Shown one piece after another: positions 63,124-64,000 of a stretch of 64,000 nt of DNA; the stretch's first letter is position 1; each line of letters begins with the position of its first letter. A program made the translations under genes and the position numbers. This DNA is from Breznakibacter xylanolyticus (GTDB lineage Bacteria > Bacteroidota > Bacteroidia > Bacteroidales > Marinilabiliaceae). The stretch is taken from assembly GCF_003254275.1 (NCBI RefSeq), contig NZ_QKZK01000005.1:17343-81342 (forward strand), given 5' to 3'. The notes under the pieces are model-generated. The model was given only the letters and a program-made list of their open reading frames with translations. It had not been told where the DNA came from and did not search any database.

Positions 63124-63897
63124 ATGGAACACCCAGCCAAAATTGCAGACATCAAGAATGTAGGAAACCTATTACTTGAAATCGGATCTTATCTGATGAG
63201 TTCAGGCGCCAACAGCCATCGAATTCGCAACACCATCAACCGCATCTCACAGACCTTTGGCTTTCATGCTGAATTATTAATCACACACCGGGCACTAATG
63301 ATTTCGGTAAGCGATGATACGGACAGCCAGTTCTTCAGCAGTCTTAAACGCACCTCCCCGCACGGCGTTAATTTCCGCATGGTGTCTGGCATCAGCCGCA
63401 TGACTTGGCGGGTCGTGGAAGAAAATTGGACAATTGAACAAATCGAACAAGAACTTGCACGCCTGGCTGCACTCCCGCATTTTCCACGACTCATCACACT
63501 CACCTTTGTTGCATTGGCAGGAGCATCATTTTGCAGACTCTTTGGGGGAAATTGGTTTGATATGATGGTTGCATTTGGGGCTACTTTTTCGGGACTGTTT
63601 ATCCGCCAGGAAATGATTAAAAAACATTTCAACCCCTATCTGGCCATTTTTGCGGCATCACTCACGGCGTCACTCCTATCGGGCTTCTACATGAAATACG
63701 GCATCAGTCTTACCCGCGAACATGCCTTTACCACATCAGTATTATTTCTGATTCCGGGAGTTCCACTCATTAATTCCTTTTCGGACATGATTGACGGCAA
63801 CCTTATGAATGGTATTGTACGCGGCATGAACGGACTCATTATCGCATTTGCCATTTCCTTAGGGCTGCTATTGGCAAAACTGATTTACCAAATTTAA
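63124..63897 (+). CDS. Threonine/serine exporter subunit, ThrE N-terminal type (DUF1212)
   Basis: A 257-residue membrane protein of the ThrE/YjjP family. The soluble N-terminal part has LLLEIGSYLMSSGANSHRIR, typical of DUF1212, where it resembles a hydrolase-like fold. Five membrane helices follow from about residue 120: LITLTFVALAGASFCRLFGG, MMVAFGATFSGLFI, YLAIFAASLTASLLSGFYM, AFTTSVLFLIPGVPLINSF and LIIAFAISLGLLLAKLIY. In split systems the second half is a separate small protein, and such a gene starts 12 bases downstream. Amino-acid or dicarboxylate export is the family role, and the substrate here is not known. Confidence 0.88.
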   Translation: MEHPAKIADIKNVGNLLLEIGSYLMSSGANSHRIRNTINRISQTFGFHAELLITHRALMISVSDDTDSQFFSSLKRTSPHGVNFRMVSGISRMTWRVVEENWTIEQIEQELARLAALPHFPRLITLTFVALAGASFCRLFGGNWFDMMVAFGATFSGLFIRQEMIKKHFNPYLAIFAASLTASLLSGFYMKYGISLTREHAFTTSVLFLIPGVPLINSFSDMIDGNLMNGIVRGMNGLIIAFAISLGLLLAKLIYQI

Positions 63898-63909
63898 TTC
63901 ACCTCCCCA

Positions 63910-64000
63910 TGATTGATTGGCTTCACTTTGCAGAAAAAGGTATCTGGTTGGGCTTTGCAGCTGTGGGATTCGCGATTCTCTTCAATGTTCCCGTACGAAC
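63910..64000 (+). CDS. Threonine/serine exporter, ThrE C-terminal type, cut by the window edge
   Basis: Thirty codons are visible from the ATG at 63910: a start MIDWLHFAEKGIWLGFAAVG and then FAILFNVPVR. This matches the beginning of YjjB/DUF3815 proteins, the second half of split ThrE exporters. It follows the DUF1212 gene by 12 bases, so the two form one transporter operon. The rest lies beyond the right edge. Confidence 0.75.

Noticed and set aside
1-64000. tRNA, rRNA, riboswitch, insertion sequence or prophage genes
   Set aside because: I looked for tRNA-like cloverleafs with T-loop motifs, transposase or integrase motifs and long structured leaders, and saw none that I could support. A tRNAscan-SE and Infernal run would settle the RNA part.

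Overview
The window reads as a chromosomal segment of a Bacteroidota bacterium, most likely of the order Bacteroidales. The signs are promoter -7 boxes of the TAnnTTTG type, a TonB-dependent outer-membrane receptor, a BspA-like repeat protein with a type IX secretion sorting domain, a Bacteroidetes-type GDP-fucose synthase with its internal insertion, a glutaminyl-cyclase-like M28 lipoprotein, and five secreted proteins whose predicted mature N-terminus is glutamine. No rRNA, tRNA, CRISPR array, insertion sequence or prophage gene was recognised.

Region 1 (about 1 to 23.8 kb, all minus strand) is a surface-polysaccharide locus. In transcription order it holds an SLBB-domain export protein, a Wzz-like chain-length protein without a kinase domain, a complete CDP-3,6-dideoxyhexose pathway (rfbH, a short reductase, rfbF, rfbG, a CDP-paratose/abequose-type synthase and a CDP-tyvelose epimerase), the flippase Wzx, six glycosyltransferases including one of the GT10 fucosyltransferase family, two hexapeptide acyltransferases, the polymerase Wzy, and then gmd, fcl and manC for GDP-fucose and rfbC from the dTDP-rhamnose pathway. 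The predicted product is a Wzx/Wzy-type polysaccharide with tyvelose (or paratose), fucose and probably rhamnose. The middle of the locus is visibly AT-richer than its flanks, as expected of an exchangeable serotype cassette. No initiating sugar-phosphate transferase lies in the window.

Region 2 (23.8 to 32.4 kb) has the M28/glutaminyl-cyclase lipoprotein, cysS, a repeat-rich 1.1 kb intergenic region, then era, der, a hemerythrin-type protein paired with a LuxR regulator, and an RDD membrane protein. Region 3 (32.3 to 46 kb) has a very large orphan histidine kinase, rlmH, a DUF4783-nadC-prmC set, and a minus-strand group: small membrane protein, mutL, two rhomboid proteases, an endonuclease/phosphatase-fold membrane protein and an AcpH-like phosphodiesterase. 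An AlkD-like repair protein follows.

Region 4 (46 to 64 kb) has asnB, thyA-folA, a ppa-methyltransferase-DUF368 operon, a comM-like ATPase, a YfiR/TonB-receptor pair in which the receptor gene is split by a one-base frameshift, transketolase, the 1188-residue BspA/InlB-repeat protein, and a split ThrE-type exporter cut by the right edge. Intergenic regions carry several short repeat families, including triplicated 8- and 9-bp units and a 105-bp element present twice.
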